Assembly (NCBI GenBank): GCA_948474755.1
Contig: CAOLHI010001028.1
Location: 310,001-374,000, forward strand
Source of the DNA: Ctenosaura bakeri
Taxonomy: Eukaryota > Chordata > Lepidosauria > Squamata > Iguanidae
DNA length: 64,000 bases
Reading direction: 5' to 3'
The notes beneath the pieces were generated by a model. It saw only the letters and a program-made list of their open reading frames with translations, had not been told where the DNA came from and did not search any database. This document shows, piece after piece, positions 43,626 through 55,360 of this stretch (positions are counted from its first letter, which is position 1; every line of letters starts with the position of its first letter). The translations under genes were made by a program, and so were the position numbers.

Positions 43626-45387
43626 CCAGACATTGGAAAGGGGCAGAAGATCTGTTCAGTGTGCCTTCCTCGGCCCAACATTATTATCTTTTCAGTGCTA
43701 GGTTAAATTATTTCTCTCCTCCCAGTTATTCGATGGGAACTTGAGTGGATTTTTACCCAACAGCTTTAAGCCAAGGGACAAGCCTTGCAATCTGACAATG
43801 GTGAAGCACGTTCCTTATCCTCAGTCATTTTCTTCTATCATTATTATTCAATATGAAATTTCCAAAACAGCATTGACAAAATGGCAAGACTTGTTATTCT
43901 TTTCTTGCTGGAAAAAGTTCCCTGACTATGGTGATATGCAACACGAGTTCTTTGAAAGCTGGATTTGGAGCACAAGAGTGTTTAAATCTCAAGTTCTTAA
44001 TTCATCTGGATGATTTGGATATGTTCTGAAATTTCATGCAAATCAGGGACTGGAAATACAAGTCTACTTCCACCTAGTTGTGATTTGTTCTTCTCGGGAG
44101 GAGGTGTAACTTTATACTACAGACTTTTGCAATTCACTGTTTTGTTTTGTTTTGCTTTTTAATTGTGGTAAAACAGATAGACGTTGCGGTGGCAATGTAC
44201 TACCCAGCAGGATGTGCCCATATGTTTGTCTGGTTGGACAAACTTAGATCATAAGAATGTACATTACTCCAAACTCAGTTTCTGATCCCCCTCACCTACC
44301 CCCTAAAAACCTCACAAACAGGTTTCTAATGGCCAATGACTCACGGTTGACTTCTGAGAGACACAAGGAGAAAGAGAAAGCATTCAGAGAGAGAGGAGAG
44401 AGAAGAGAGACAAACAGACAGACAATCTGCATCTTTTTCCCAAAGAGCAAAAAAGCCTGCTATGGAGGCATAAAGCATGTTTAAATGTTAGCCTAACAAA
44501 ACAGAAAGCAGAACTTATCTATTAACGCTTACAGGCATGGAGCTGTTGAGTCTAATATATCCCCTTTTTGTGAATGGGCACTATTTTTAGAAGCCATTGA
44601 TGGATTTTCCTTCTCTTTCTTCCTCCTCCCTAGCTTCCTTCTCATGCCACCACCACCACCACCCCGCCCCACCAAAACCCTGCTGTCTTCCACCAAATAT
44701 TAGCATTCTTTCTTTGGCAAAACACCACCCAGTCAAATAAGTCATTTGTATCTGGGTACTATACACACCCACGGCAGGATTTTGTTCTTGGAATGGGTTT
44801 GCAGCAATTTATCAAGCGTGGCACACTGTTTCCAGCTACTTGTCACAAATGTAAATGGTGTGTCTTCAGTTGTGTTGAAGTTGATAATTTGCACAAAACA
44901 AACTGGGAGTTCTTTCTTGGCAGCAGATAACCTCTTGATCAGCGATTTGCAATGAAGGGGAGGGGAGAAGGACCCAGTTAAGAATTTCAGACATAAGGCT
45001 TTCCAGCACGTACAGCTCCAAGTTACTCTTTACTTAACTGACATAGAAGTCAAAGTGTTTCAATTCAGTGGGACTTATTGCCAAGCACAGAGGCAGGACA
45101 GACTGTGCTGGAAGTTAGGAAAGTAGAAATCTCATGTGATTTCTGTGTAAAACCAAAGGTCTCTCAAGTCGTGTGCTAAAAGATTATTTTTTCCTTCTGA
45201 AAGCAGATGGAGAATGGAATTAATATTAATAAAGGAAGGAATGTTATGCCCCAGGGATGCAAAGTAATTGAAATAGTTTCTATTTCAGAACCAAGGAGAA
45301 AACGTAAAGTTTCACAGCCTCTCTCGAGAGATGACATTTCAAATGTTATTATTTTCTTTCTTTCATTTTTAAGATCTTTTTCCTTAC

Positions 45388-45673
45388 CTGTGATGAGGAC
45401 AGCTTTGCCGTTCACAGGTAGCATGGCTTGCGTAGGTGTATAAAAGCAAAAGATGAGGCACACCAGAGAGAATAAACTCAAGCCCAGGTAATTCCTCAGG
45501 GTAGTAAAACACAGGATTGCTGAAGCAAACAGCAAGAGGATGCCACAGAAAAATGGAATTGCTTTCTCCGCCTGGTTTTTTTTAACTCTGTAAAGAATTG
45601 TCCCTCCATAGAGCAAAGTTGCGCCCGCGTAAATCAACACGGAGTTGTCCGCTTCGGAGTGGTGGAGTACCAT
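45388..45673 (-). CDS. HSD17B2: HSD17B2 coding exon 1: 17-beta-hydroxysteroid dehydrogenase type 2
   Basis: First coding exon of a complete five-exon gene (286+213+186+138+356 bases, 392 residues; mammalian orthologues are about 387). The enzyme is a microsomal, NAD-dependent classical short-chain dehydrogenase that oxidises 17-beta-hydroxysteroids (estradiol to estrone, testosterone to androstenedione), inactivating sex steroids in peripheral tissues. This exon gives the N-terminal membrane anchor, three hydrophobic segments at about residues 11-28, 39-57 and 62-79, then MLPVNGKAVLIT, the first beta-strand of the Rossmann fold. The ATG at 45671-45673 has A at -3 and G at +4 and gives the family length. 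The frame stays open 80 codons further upstream, which I treat as 5' UTR. Donor GTAAGG after 45388, phase 1. There is no CpG island at this end, so regulated expression is more likely than housekeeping expression. Transcribed divergently from SDR42E1. Confidence 0.93.
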
Positions 45674-46189
45674 GATGGTGAACAGAAGACAGTCAAGATG
45701 GTACACGCAGAAAGCACAGAAGAAGAAAAATTCACCCACAATTATAAGGGGGGAAATTGAAAAGAAATCCTTATCAGGGTCCCAAAATTCACACCTCGTC
45801 TGTAAGGCAGCGGCTCTTAGATGTGAACAGATTGGAAAGAAGAAGTGGAGTGGGGAGGGGGCATCTGCTGCTGAAGGAGATGGTGGGAGTGATCTTTTAA
45901 GGATTGCAAACAATCAAGTTGCATAAAGAGATATGTTTGCCTGGAGTGGTTTATCTCAGCTGCTGCTTGCCAGGCAAGATTTTTAGAAAAGACAACAAAG
46001 AAACCCTTTGGACACTTTCTCTCACCTTTTTATTTCTTATTCCCAGAGGGCTCCACCTTCTGAGGGACACCCAGTGCTTGGATAATGATTGACAGAACAA
46101 GAGTAAACTTGAAGTAATAGGTCTTGCACCTATGAGAGATTATAGCTGTTGCATAATTTACACATTTGCTGATGTTGGTCTTTAAAGGG

Positions 46190-46217
46190 GAGAGAGAGAC
46201 AGAGACAGAGACAGAGG
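46190..46217. repeat. (GAGACA)n microsatellite
   Basis: Short imperfect run 'gagagacagagacagagaca'. Confidence 0.8.
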
Positions 46218-46551
46218 CTGTTTCCATTAGAGTGGACAGTTTTCCTTTGCCTTTTGATGTCTGCCATTCCAACTGTGCTTATTTAATAAGTGCAGCATCT
46301 GCTTTTTCATCAACTTCTTCCAAGTTGCTCCTGTGTAATGTTGTTAAGAAGAACTGACTGATTTCCAGGTTGTGCACATACTGTGCTGTGAGAATCCCAG
46401 CAATTTCTCTTTGATATCAAGAGAACATAGTTTTCTTTTTATATGATTATATGATTATGCACACCCATGGAGAACGCAGAGGGAGCAAAAGATGGAAAAC
46501 AGAGAGGAGCTGAGCTAGATCTTTTTCTCTGTCTCTCCTAATCCAAAAGGT

Positions 46552-46740
46552 GCATCTCCACTATGCAGTTATAGTGTTTTGATACCACATTAACTGTCTT
46601 GCCTCCATTTTATGGAGTCCTTGGATCTGTAGTTGGGGAGCTATGTAGCTACTTTTGCTAGAGAGCTCCAGTCCGCTACCATCAGTTCCCAATGCTAATC
46701 TTCAGTTCCCAATGCTAATCTTCCATAGAGGTTTCAGGGA
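46552..46740. mobile_element. Diverged MITE with internal 20-bp tandem
   Basis: 'gcatctccactatgcagtta', 'taccacattaactgtcttgc' and 'gctagagagctccagtc' mark the left arm and core of the reptile MITE type seen at 2.9 kb. A 20-base unit 'cagttcccaatgctaatctt' is tandemly doubled at about 46683-46722 inside it. Confidence 0.5.
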
Positions 46741-46879
46741 CCCTTATCAGTGATCCCCCCTCCCCGCCCAAGTTCATAAAGTTTAAAGCTGTAGCAGGTA
46801 CTGAAAAAGGTCACTGCAGAAGTTTACCAGTCATCCATGCTTAGGTGCAGAACACAACCGAGCAACCTACAGCCTATGG

Positions 46880-46985
46880 CAGGGAAATTGTATGGGCATG
46901 CTGATGTTGTTGGACTGCATTTCCCATCTGCCCCGGGAAACACAGCCAATGCTAGAGAATGCTGGGAGTGGTGGCTTAGCAACAC
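46880..46985. mobile_element. Palindromic 'ACTCCCA' MITE
   Basis: 'gatgttgttggactgcattt' pairs with 'gaatgctgggagtggtggct' around 'cacagccaatgctagag'. One arm is worn. Confidence 0.5.
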
Positions 46986-46989
46986 ATGA

Positions 46990-48500
46990 AGGGCCATGCA
47001 AAATTCATCACTTGTGTAGCCCAAAGGCCCATTTCTGACTCTCACCCAATTTGTTTTCTCTCTCTGCTGCCCTGCAGACTGGTGCCAGAAGCAAGGACTG
47101 GTCCCACCATTAGGAAAAGTGAAGCAGTGACCTCAGCAGGCAGATGCTCGAGTGGACAATGCTTGGAGTTGCCAGTTCAGGATTGTCTCAGACCTGGAGG
47201 TTTCTAGCTCAAAACTGAGGGACGCTGCTCTGATGTCCTTAAGTGTTATTAAGCCCCAACCATGGCCACTCACAGTTTGTCATTGAAACACACACATGCA
47301 TACAGAACATGTTTTCCTATTTGGAAATTAAGACATAAATCTTAGCTCAAGGGCTTGTTCCCATGTCAAGGAGAAACACAGGGATTATTTCTTTTCACTT
47401 AGTTAGGGAAACAGAATAAAAAACTTTTAACCTAACCCACTTGCTTCTAGCCAGAAGGTGAGTAAAGAGCAGAGTGTGTCATGACAACTTGTGGGGAAAG
47501 GGAGGAAGAAGCTAACAAAGGAAATACATAAAACTCTTGGAGAATCTTTGCCAGTTGCAGCAACAAATCAATTAATGCTTACAAATAGTAACAAACCATT
47601 GTTATACTACCTTAGCTGGAGGTCTGCCCACAACACTTTCCTCTTTCTGATGACCTACGAGAACTGGAAGCTCAGGGCCAGGCCTTAAAGTCTGGCAACC
47701 CAAGCAGTGATGGCTCTTCCACTCTTTGCTAGGATGCTTCCCATCATGGCCTGGTAAGACTCAACTTTTGGTTCACTTGGCTTCTGTAGATGGAATGGTG
47801 GCAGTAGAGCCTCTTTTTCTGGGGCTGCAAATCATATTGCATAATAATATATTGCTGCAAATCATGCTTTGTGGGGCACCTCTCAGCATTGCCTCATTGC
47901 CCATCATCCAGGATTGAGGACATGTTTTTTGGGAGAGAAGTGTGCGTCTCTGTGGTTTCTTCTGCTTGAGTGCAGACAAAAGGCTCTGTGTCAAAGTTGA
48001 GGAAACTTTCTTGGATTCCACTTCAACTATCATGGCTTCATGCTATAGAGTCCAGTTGCCATGGCTGTTAAAGCAAAATAAAAGTGGTGTAATGTGAAAA
48101 AGCAGCCTTTTTCAGCCAAATTCAGTTTCAGAAAGATTCTTGGGTCTGCATTCCATAGCAGACCCGGCCAAGGGTACAATGGGAACATCCCCCACAAAGA
48201 ACCTAAGCATTTTAGCTTCCAGCTTTTACAGTCAACGACTAAGCCTTAGGAGAAGAAATTCTATCTTTTAGAAAAGGGAAACAAACAGGCAAATGCTGGA
48301 AAATCATCAGATAAGAACAATATGATTTAAAGAGCATTGGTCCCAGTGCTAGAGATTTTGTTCCCCTGCTATAAAAGTAACAGCAACACCTACAGTTACA
48401 TTACAAAAAAGCTGTAGTTATTACTATGTTACAATTATAATTTAACCTAATTATGCTTTATTGGTTGCAAAAAAAAAAAAAGGTTAATTGCAAAATTTGT
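46990..48500. other. Intergenic between HSD17B2 and SDR42E1, nothing recognised
   Basis: No conserved frame or assignable repeat. An A-run lies at 48469-48481 next to the following SINE. Confidence 0.4.
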
Positions 48501-48507
48501 TCTGCTG

Positions 48508-48705
48508 TTGTTATTGTGTGCCTTCAAGTCATTCCTGACTTATGAAGACTCTAAGGAGAACCTGTCATGGGATTTTCTGGAGCTGAGAGTGTGTGATGTG
48601 CCCAAGGTCACCCAGTAGGTTTCCATGCATGAGGAAGAACTTGAACTCTGATGTCCGGGGTCATAATCCAAGACTCAAACACTATACCATGCTGGATCTC
48701 TAAAT
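48508..48705 (-). repeat. tRNA-headed SINE, minus strand (family A)
   Basis: 'gttattgtgtgccttcaagt', 'cattcctgacttatgaagac', 'gcccaaggtcacccagtagg' and the head 'cataatccaagactcaaaca'. The middle segment is deleted. Confidence 0.8.
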
Positions 48706-49504
48706 AAGTTGCTACCTGTAGCTAATCATTTACAGATGCTGTGATGGTAGAAATGAAATGTGGATTGCTGAGTCTTGAAGCAGATGTGAAGGACATGGTT
48801 TAGGCTTGACTTTCTGTCTTAGTATGGAAACTGTACATCAACTTTAAGCAAACCTGCTTAAAATGGCATGGGTGAGTTTATGAGAAAGTGCCGATTCCCT
48901 TCAGAAAACAACGTGGATGACGAAATACTTTGGCATCTTTGCCTTTCAGCCAGTTTCCACCTTCTGTAAAGAAAGTATTTGTTCTTTCTCAGAAGGAACC
49001 ATACTGAAATCTTGTTTATTCAAGGCTTTTCGTGATGCATACAACAGCATCAATTAAGTCGGATTATAAAACTACAATAGTTCTTCGATGTGTGATGGAA
49101 ACTCCCTAATCAACTCAGCTAGCAACCAGCAACATTAGTGTCACGTAGAAGACATTCAGGTCAGAGGATTATAAAGTCCTGTCATTTTCAGATTACAATC
49201 TAAATATATAGTTAAGGGAGGTAACGTCTATGTGGATGATCCATGTTTTGGCACTGAGGGAGAACTGCTAGTGAGCTCAAGAGCCACTCCAAATGTTTGG
49301 AACTGAATGCCTCTGCACGTTTTGAACAGAATTTGGAAAGATTACTTTGTTCAACTGTAGATCACAATATGGCTGGAAGATTCTGGGAGTTACAATCCAA
49401 AGCATTACCTTTACCAAGTTGTAGTATGAAAGCTAATCTTTTGCACATGTCTTGACTGGGACAAACCAGTGATCAACAGAAAGAGGCAGAATTGCATCAT
49501 GATC

Positions 49505-50067
49505 TATTGTGTCTAGATCCAGGAAAGTAATAGTACCACTCTATTCTGCTTTGGTCAGACTTCATCTGGAATACGGTGTCCAGTTCTGGACACCTCGTTT
49601 CAAGAAGGATATTGACAAGCCGGAACATGTCCAGAGGAGGGCGACCAAAATGGTGAAGGGTCTGGAAGCCATGAAGCCCTATGAGAAGAGGCTTAGGGAG
49701 CTGGGGATGTTTAGTCTGCAGAAGAGAAGATTATGAGGGGACACGATAGCCATGTTTAAGTATTTGAAATGATGTCATAATGAAGATGGAATGGGCTTGT
49801 TTTCCATGGCTCCAGAGACTAAGACAAGAAGCAATGGAAAAGAGACTTCACCTGAGCCTCAGGAAGAACTTCCTGATGGTCAGAGCTGTCTGGCAGTGGA
49901 ATCTGCTGCCTCAGAGTGTGGTGGAGTCTTCTTCCTTTGAGGTTTTTAAGCAGAGGTTGGATGGCCATCTGTTGGGAGTGCTTCAATGTGGGTTCCTGCT
50001 TGACAGGGGGTTGGACTGGATGGATCCTGTGGTTTCTTCCAACTCTTCTATGATTCTATGATTCTCT
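49505..50067 (+). mobile_element. CR1 LINE 3' end
   Basis: Encodes [20 protein letters not shown], then [28 protein letters not shown] (stop), and LSLRKNFLMVRAVWQWNLLP, in more than one frame. Ends 'ctatgattctatgattctc'. Decayed but longer than most copies here. Confidence 0.9.
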
Positions 50068-50069
50068 CT

Positions 50070-50955
50070 CAGCTCACTTGCTATCTCACCATAAGGACTA
50101 AGCTCTTTCTCCTATTCCTCATAAGTGTATCAAATTCCACCTGCCAAATATATTAGAGAGGTCTGTTCCTACAGTAAGCCAAAGCCAACAGCAGAAACCA
50201 CTGGATGCTTATGACATGGAGGGATTTGCCAACAGAATTGTTTCAATTGCATTCCATCTCTACATGCTCATTTGTTTTGCTCCGGCCGGGCTCGTGACAG
50301 ATTTTCTTTCCCTTTCTCTCTCAAAGAAAATGCAGGCATCCATCCCAACAACCCCCACCAAAGCATATGGAAACAGCTCGCCTTCTTCTCCAAACTAGTT
50401 GGGTCTGGAAATCATATATTATCACCACCCTCTTCCTCTTCCTCTATCCTCAGTCTTCTTTAGATCCTCTAAACCCTTTTTTAAAAAATTACTTTTCCTC
50501 TTAGTCTTGGTCACTTGGTGATAACAGTACCATGATGGCACTCAAAAAGTCTTCTAGTGCTTGTTTCTTGGATTGGAATGGTGCAGCTTGTATAGTTGTA
50601 ACTCCTGCATAGCCCAAAGATGAGAATAACACAACCATTTCTATATTATTGGAAAACAGCTCCCATCATTCTTCACCAATGGATACTTTGGTTAGGACTG
50701 CTGGGAATTACAATCCAATAATATCTAGAGGGCTCCATTATGCTCACCACTGCTTTATGCTGCAACTATTTATTTCTTAATGAACATATTTCTGTCCCAC
50801 ACATTATTGTGAAATGTCAGGGCAGCCAACAGTACAAACAATTCAACACGCTTCCAAATTAAAGCCATAAATAATTTCATCAAGATAAAAAAAATGGAAT
50901 TAAATGAGATAATATTTGGAACAACTTTAAAAGCTACAGCAATTTAACATCATGT
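50070..50955. other. Intergenic, small repeat fragments
   Basis: An ACTCCCA-type MITE lies at about 50640-50750 ('cagctcccatcattcttcac' against 'ctgctgggaattacaatcca'). A LINE-tail-like piece is at 50765-50900. Otherwise nothing recognised. Confidence 0.45.
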
Positions 50956-50960
50956 GCACA

Positions 50961-51346
50961 TACAGTCTAGCCTCCCACATTTATGGGTTTCAGTGATTAT
51001 TCACAGATTATTTGCTGTCACCTCTGCTGCCTCCCTATGCCATTTTTAATGGGGACTGCAAGCCTCGTGAGACTGAGAAACTGCAAGCAAGGTTTGCAAT
51101 TCCCTATTAAAAATGATGTGGGGCAGCAGTGGAGGTGGAAGTAAAAGTTCCACCAGCCACCCACTTCTGCTTTGTGAAGGGACCCTAATGCCTCAAAGGA
51201 ATCCACAATGGGTTGAATATGGTGATCATACTTTTTTAAAATGTGTGTTAAATATAGTTTGGTAGGGCCTAGAGTTATTCACGTTTTTCCCACTTTCACG
51301 GGAGTCCTATGCCCGGAACCCTAGCAAATATGGAGGGAGGACTGTA
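50961..51346. mobile_element. Tc1/pogo-like non-autonomous element with TA ends
   Basis: Left end 'tacagtctagcctcccacat' and right end 'atatggagggaggactgta' are inverted repeats including the TA target. The right interior 'ggaaccctagcaaatatgga' and 'ttcacgtttttcccactttc' also occurs, inverted, at 52.97 kb. No transposase. Confidence 0.7.
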
Positions 51347-52755
51347 CATTTCAAAGTAAAGTGGTCCACCAAAAGCTTTAAAATAAAGAAGCCTTGTTTT
51401 GGTTTTGGCACCAGAGGAAAACCAACACTGGTGCTGTCTGAACCTCCAAGAGGAGCACATTCCACCATTGGAGAGCCACAACTCAGAGAAATGAGAGTTC
51501 TAGTAGTTGTTCCTCATGGGGTTGTACCTTCCTCAAAATGCCTCAAACTGATGCCAGCTTCCTCCAACCACTGGCTTAGCTGCTCCCACCAGCAAAAAGC
51601 CCTCAGACTTTCACAGAAGATGGTCTTCTTTTCAATGATTTTAACAGGGAATGAAGGCATTGCATCTCTTAGATCATTGTAGCTGGAATAATCCTTGGAT
51701 CGTTCTGTTAATGTTTGCACTAAAATCTGAGGAGGATTCACTGCCTCCGGCGCAACAAGAATCATAGCTATTCAAAACTCAACTCACCAAGCAGGGAGTA
51801 TATAATGCCATTCCAAGAGGAATTCACTGGCTGTTCTTCAAAAATGCAAAAAAAGGCACTGACTTTGATCTCTTCGGAAGAGGCAGTGAAGTCCCTTCTC
51901 CAGACAACATTCCTGTTTCTTATATGATTTCTATTCCATATGGAAAGGGCTGGCCAAATGTGATAGATCACAGGTCACCTCCTGAAACCAATGAACAGAA
52001 GATTTAGAATGGAGAACAGGAAATCCTCCCTTGCATGGTATGTAATGAACATCTGGAATTCACCACCACAAAGATGTTATTTATTTAACTACCTCTTTTG
52101 CTTTCAGATTGCCAAATAATCAAAATTCACTGGGTGGCAAATTGAAAGCATGAAATAAATAAAGGAATCAAGTCAAATCCGTACATTTATCTATTGCATT
52201 GCATTCATTAATTACATTCATTTTTTTTTTTAAAAAAAAGAATGTTTCTTTTATTTTAATAGACTGAAAGCACAAAAGTAAATGAAATAAAAAGAAATGA
52301 AATGGAAATTGTGAAGTACAAAGTAAATGGCTTTTTTTTTTCTTTGTAAATTAAATCACAATGGATGGTTTACACTTATGAGTTACAATTAATGTTGCAA
52401 AATAATTGTGTTTGTTTTTGGGTGTCTGGGAACATCAGATAGGAAGTATCATCCATAAAACTGTAATAAGAAAACATACCCTCATAAAGCTGGGATGAAA
52501 CCAGTAACAATGCATTAAAAACAGGATGCCATAGAATTTAACAAAAATACAACTGCAACCTAAACAAACAAACAAACAAAGTAGTGTAAACCACTGGAAT
52601 AGTCACAGATGAGGCATCTTTTGGTGGTAACAAAGTCTGTAAAGCAGTATGCTAGTGAATATAACTGGAGAAGGCATTCCATAGATTAGACACTAGCTCT
52701 GAAAAGGCCTTGTTTTGCAGTAATTTAGTTCCACTCATTTGTCTGGGGAACCCAG
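51347..52755. other. Intergenic, no gene called
   Basis: A minus-strand frame of 83 residues (51514-51765) has no family resemblance and no clear splice sites. The stretch at 52190-52340 is rich in A and T runs. Confidence 0.4.
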
Positions 52756-52762
52756 AAGACAG

Positions 52763-52836
52763 CCTTCTACAAGGCCCTCAGCATCCAGAAGCCTTGTCCA
52801 AGGTCCTCAGCATCCAGAGACCTTCTGCAAGGTCCT
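52763..52836. repeat. 29-bp tandem repeat, about 2.6 units
   Basis: Units beginning CCTTCTAC, CCTTGTCC and CCTTCTGC start at 52763, 52792 and 52821. Each continues 'aaggtcctcagcatccaga' or a close variant. Confidence 0.9.
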
Positions 52837-52956
52837 AATATAGATCTATATCTAGATATCTAGATATCCAGATATCTCCCTCTATATATATATCTTTGCA
52901 ACACCTCTGAGAAATATGCAAACCCCCTTTTTTTTGCTACATCTGTAAAATGCAAC

Positions 52957-53887
52957 TAAAGTCAGACCTTTACGTTTGCTAGGGTTAGAGGCACACGACC
53001 TCTGCAAAAGTGGAAAAATCACAGATATCAAAATGTGTGTGTATACATCTGTGAGAAGAGGCACAAGGCATGGTGGGGAGAACAAAGATGTAGCGTCCAA
53101 ACCAAGGTCCTTTTCGCATTGAGGCTTCTCGCGTGAGGGGAGAGGGCGGCTCGTGCAAGAAGCCTCCTCCGGGAGGCTGCCGTTTCCCCCTTCGTTCCTT
53201 CCGCAGGCGCTTCCTGCTGGCGCATCCGTCGCGCTAGCGCCCCGCCCCTTCCTTCCGCAGGGGCCTGTGGGAGCTGTAGGCACCACGGAGGGAAGGAAGC
53301 ACGACCCGGCCACCTCCCTGACGCTCCGCACAGCAGGTAAGCGCTCATGGGTGCTGGGAGCATTGCGCGAGTGCGGGTGATTTTCGCTTCGAAGCGAAAA
53401 TAAAAAAAACTGCTATTGCGCCACTGCAGCCCTGTGAGCGCGGCGGAAGTGGGAGTGCGTCGTGCAGAGCTACGCTCCCATTCCCGTGAGGCTCACGGGG
53501 CTATTTCGCGACAGAAAGCCCGTGCAAAAAGGGCCCAAGTCAGGGAAACGAGAGGGAAAGGGAGTCGCTCAGCGTGGTGGCCCTATACTTCTTTGTCTCT
53601 TGCCCATCTCCTTCCTTGGGTGTTGGGGAGAAGATCAGGATAAGGTTTGTGGTGCTGAGAAATCAGGCTGTGAGCTGTCTTTAGCTGGCCAGGCAGAAGC
53701 TGGTAGAGGAGGAGGAGGAGGAAAACCAGAAGCAGTTTTTTAAAGGGCTGCCTGGCCTGATTGGGGCCATTGAGAAGGAAGGCTCTCCTGGAAAAGGAGC
53801 ACCTGAGGTACGGGGCAGGAGTTGGAGAAACTTGCAAATAATCAAATCCATGAAAGTCAATTCTGCAAATGTGGAGGGCTGACTGTA
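52957..53887. mobile_element. Tc1/pogo-like element carrying a nested GC-rich element
   Basis: Left end 'taaagtcagacctttacgtt' and right end 'ctgcaaatgtggagggctga' then ctgta are imperfect inverted repeats of the type seen at 50961-51346. The left interior 'gctagggttagaggcacacg' matches that element. It is interrupted at 53106-53535. Confidence 0.65.
53106..53535. mobile_element. GC-rich GGNCC-ended element, nested
   Basis: 430 bases, ends 'ggtccttttcgcattgaggc' and 'cccgtgcaaaaagggcc', flanked by a perfect 3-bp duplication CAA (53103-53105 and 53536-53538). The interior is strikingly CpG-rich ('gcatccgtcgcgctagcgcc') and contains a perfect 22-base palindrome at 53380-53401. Its structure parallels the elements at 24205 and 33339. 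The Arg/Pro/Ala-rich frames across it are composition artefacts. Confidence 0.7.
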
Positions 53888-53899
53888 TTATGCTTTTGT

Positions 53900-55110
53900 T
53901 AGTGGAAGGCATGTATCAATTTTGTGCATCATCTACTTGGAAAAATGAACATGGAATATGTGTAGAACTTTTCTTTTCTTTTACAGAACTGGCATGAAAT
54001 AGACTTTGAAGTGGGAAAAGGACAAATCTCAGAATCCCAAATGGCCTTTTATGTTATGTAACTTTCTGTATATCTGGCTAAGTGGCAAAGGTGCTAAGAA
54101 ACCCATTTACTGAATTGTGAAGATACGTTATCAGCAAGATTGCTCAATACACATTGGTGCTTGATGTTAGTATATTGGGCACTAATGCCCTTCAGGAAGT
54201 TTGCCAGCTCTGCTACGCAGTAACATCAAGGGCACCCACCTATTGTATACTGATGTTGTGCAACTGCACAATTTTAATTCCTGAAGACGCAAGCCCACTT
54301 ATGAAGAAGCAATGCCCCCAACAGACTTCTGGCCAATATCTACAGAAATGGACAAGACAGACCTCTTGAGCCATAGAACAGATGGCCTGTGATGTTGTGA
54401 TCCACAAAGAGTTAAGCACCATGCAATGTATAGATCAAAGACATTTATCAGTTCCATCCAATTCTTTCCAGATGGAACAGAAGTCCCACAAGAACCTAGA
54501 ATGTTGTCAAAGGTGGTAGAGGCGGGGGATTATTTCTTCCAAAGGAATCAAAGACATTGCCTCTCCCACCACCAAAAAGAATAACCCGACCATCGCTGCT
54601 AGAATCAAACTCATTTCCTAAAAGCAATGAATTGTGGCTCTAAAATTGATAGGATGTGACAATAGTGTAACATGCATCAGTTAGGAGTCATATGGGTCAA
54701 ACAGACAAACTTATGCCTGTCTACTCAGAAGTTAGCTCCATTGGTTTCACTGGAATTTGCTCCCAAGCAAGTGAACACAGCACTGCTGTGGCTGTCGGGA
54801 TTTCATGATTCTTTTCCCCCATGGTACTTGGGAACGGGAGTAGAAAAAGGGAAGAATTCTTCCTGGCCATCTGTTTTGCAGCCCAGTGCAGCTGAATATA
54901 CATCAACCGCAACATGAATGCAATTAAAACATCACAAAGAATTAAGACACATGATAAGCATCCCTTAAGCAAAGGCAGAGAAAAGTTCCAAAATTAGTAT
55001 TCCAATTATGCGCATTCCCATCTTCCAATATCATTCAGGAACTCAACTATTGACTTATTTAGTGAGCAAACCTCCCCACCCCACTGAAAACCACAATACT
55101 AGACAAAGGG
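53900..55110. other. Intergenic, one repeat fragment
   Basis: A reptile interspersed repeat lies at about 54705-54795 ('ctactcagaagttagctcca', 'ttcactggaatttgctccca'). The remainder is not recognised. Confidence 0.4.
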
Positions 55111-55149
55111 CCTTTCCCTGCTGGCCCAACTTATGGTGACCTTATTATA

Positions 55150-55301
55150 GGGCCTTTCCAATTTACCTTGTTATAGTGCTGTTCTGGGGTTTGTAGTTTA
55201 CTGAGGCCAAAGATGCCCCTCCCAAAACTGCAAACCCTGGGATTCCATAGGATGTTGAAAGTGGAATAGTAGCACTATAACAGTGTAGTGTGGAAAGGCC
55301 C
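55150..55301. mobile_element. MITE nested in a SINE (first)
   Basis: Ends 'gggcctttccaatttacctt' and 'gtgtagtgtggaaaggccc', flanked by ATA on both sides. The left arm is shortened compared with other copies. Confidence 0.75.
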
Positions 55302-55360
55302 ATAGAGTTTTCCTGAGTTATTCAGAGGAGGTTTGTCATTGCCTCCTTCTAAGACTGTCA

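Larger units (their letters stand above)
41092..45387 (-). other. HSD17B2 intron 1 (4296 bp, phase 1)
   Basis: Donor GTAAGG, acceptor ctctccag. It contains a LINE-tail-like piece near 41795-41875, a family B SINE tail (42396-42480), the Penelope-like fragment (42860-43425) and a worn family A SINE (43455-43625). The 43740-45380 part shows purine-rich tracts (44340-44420) but no element I can name. Confidence 0.85.

Noticed and set aside
51514..51765. 83-residue minus-strand frame
   Set aside because: It has a protein-like composition, but I recognise no family and see no splice sites or neighbouring exons. A protein search with any conserved hit would reopen it.
53028..53743. Arg/Ala/Pro-rich frames of 75-149 residues
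   Set aside because: They fall on the GC-rich nested transposon. The amino acid composition reflects base composition and no domain is recognisable.
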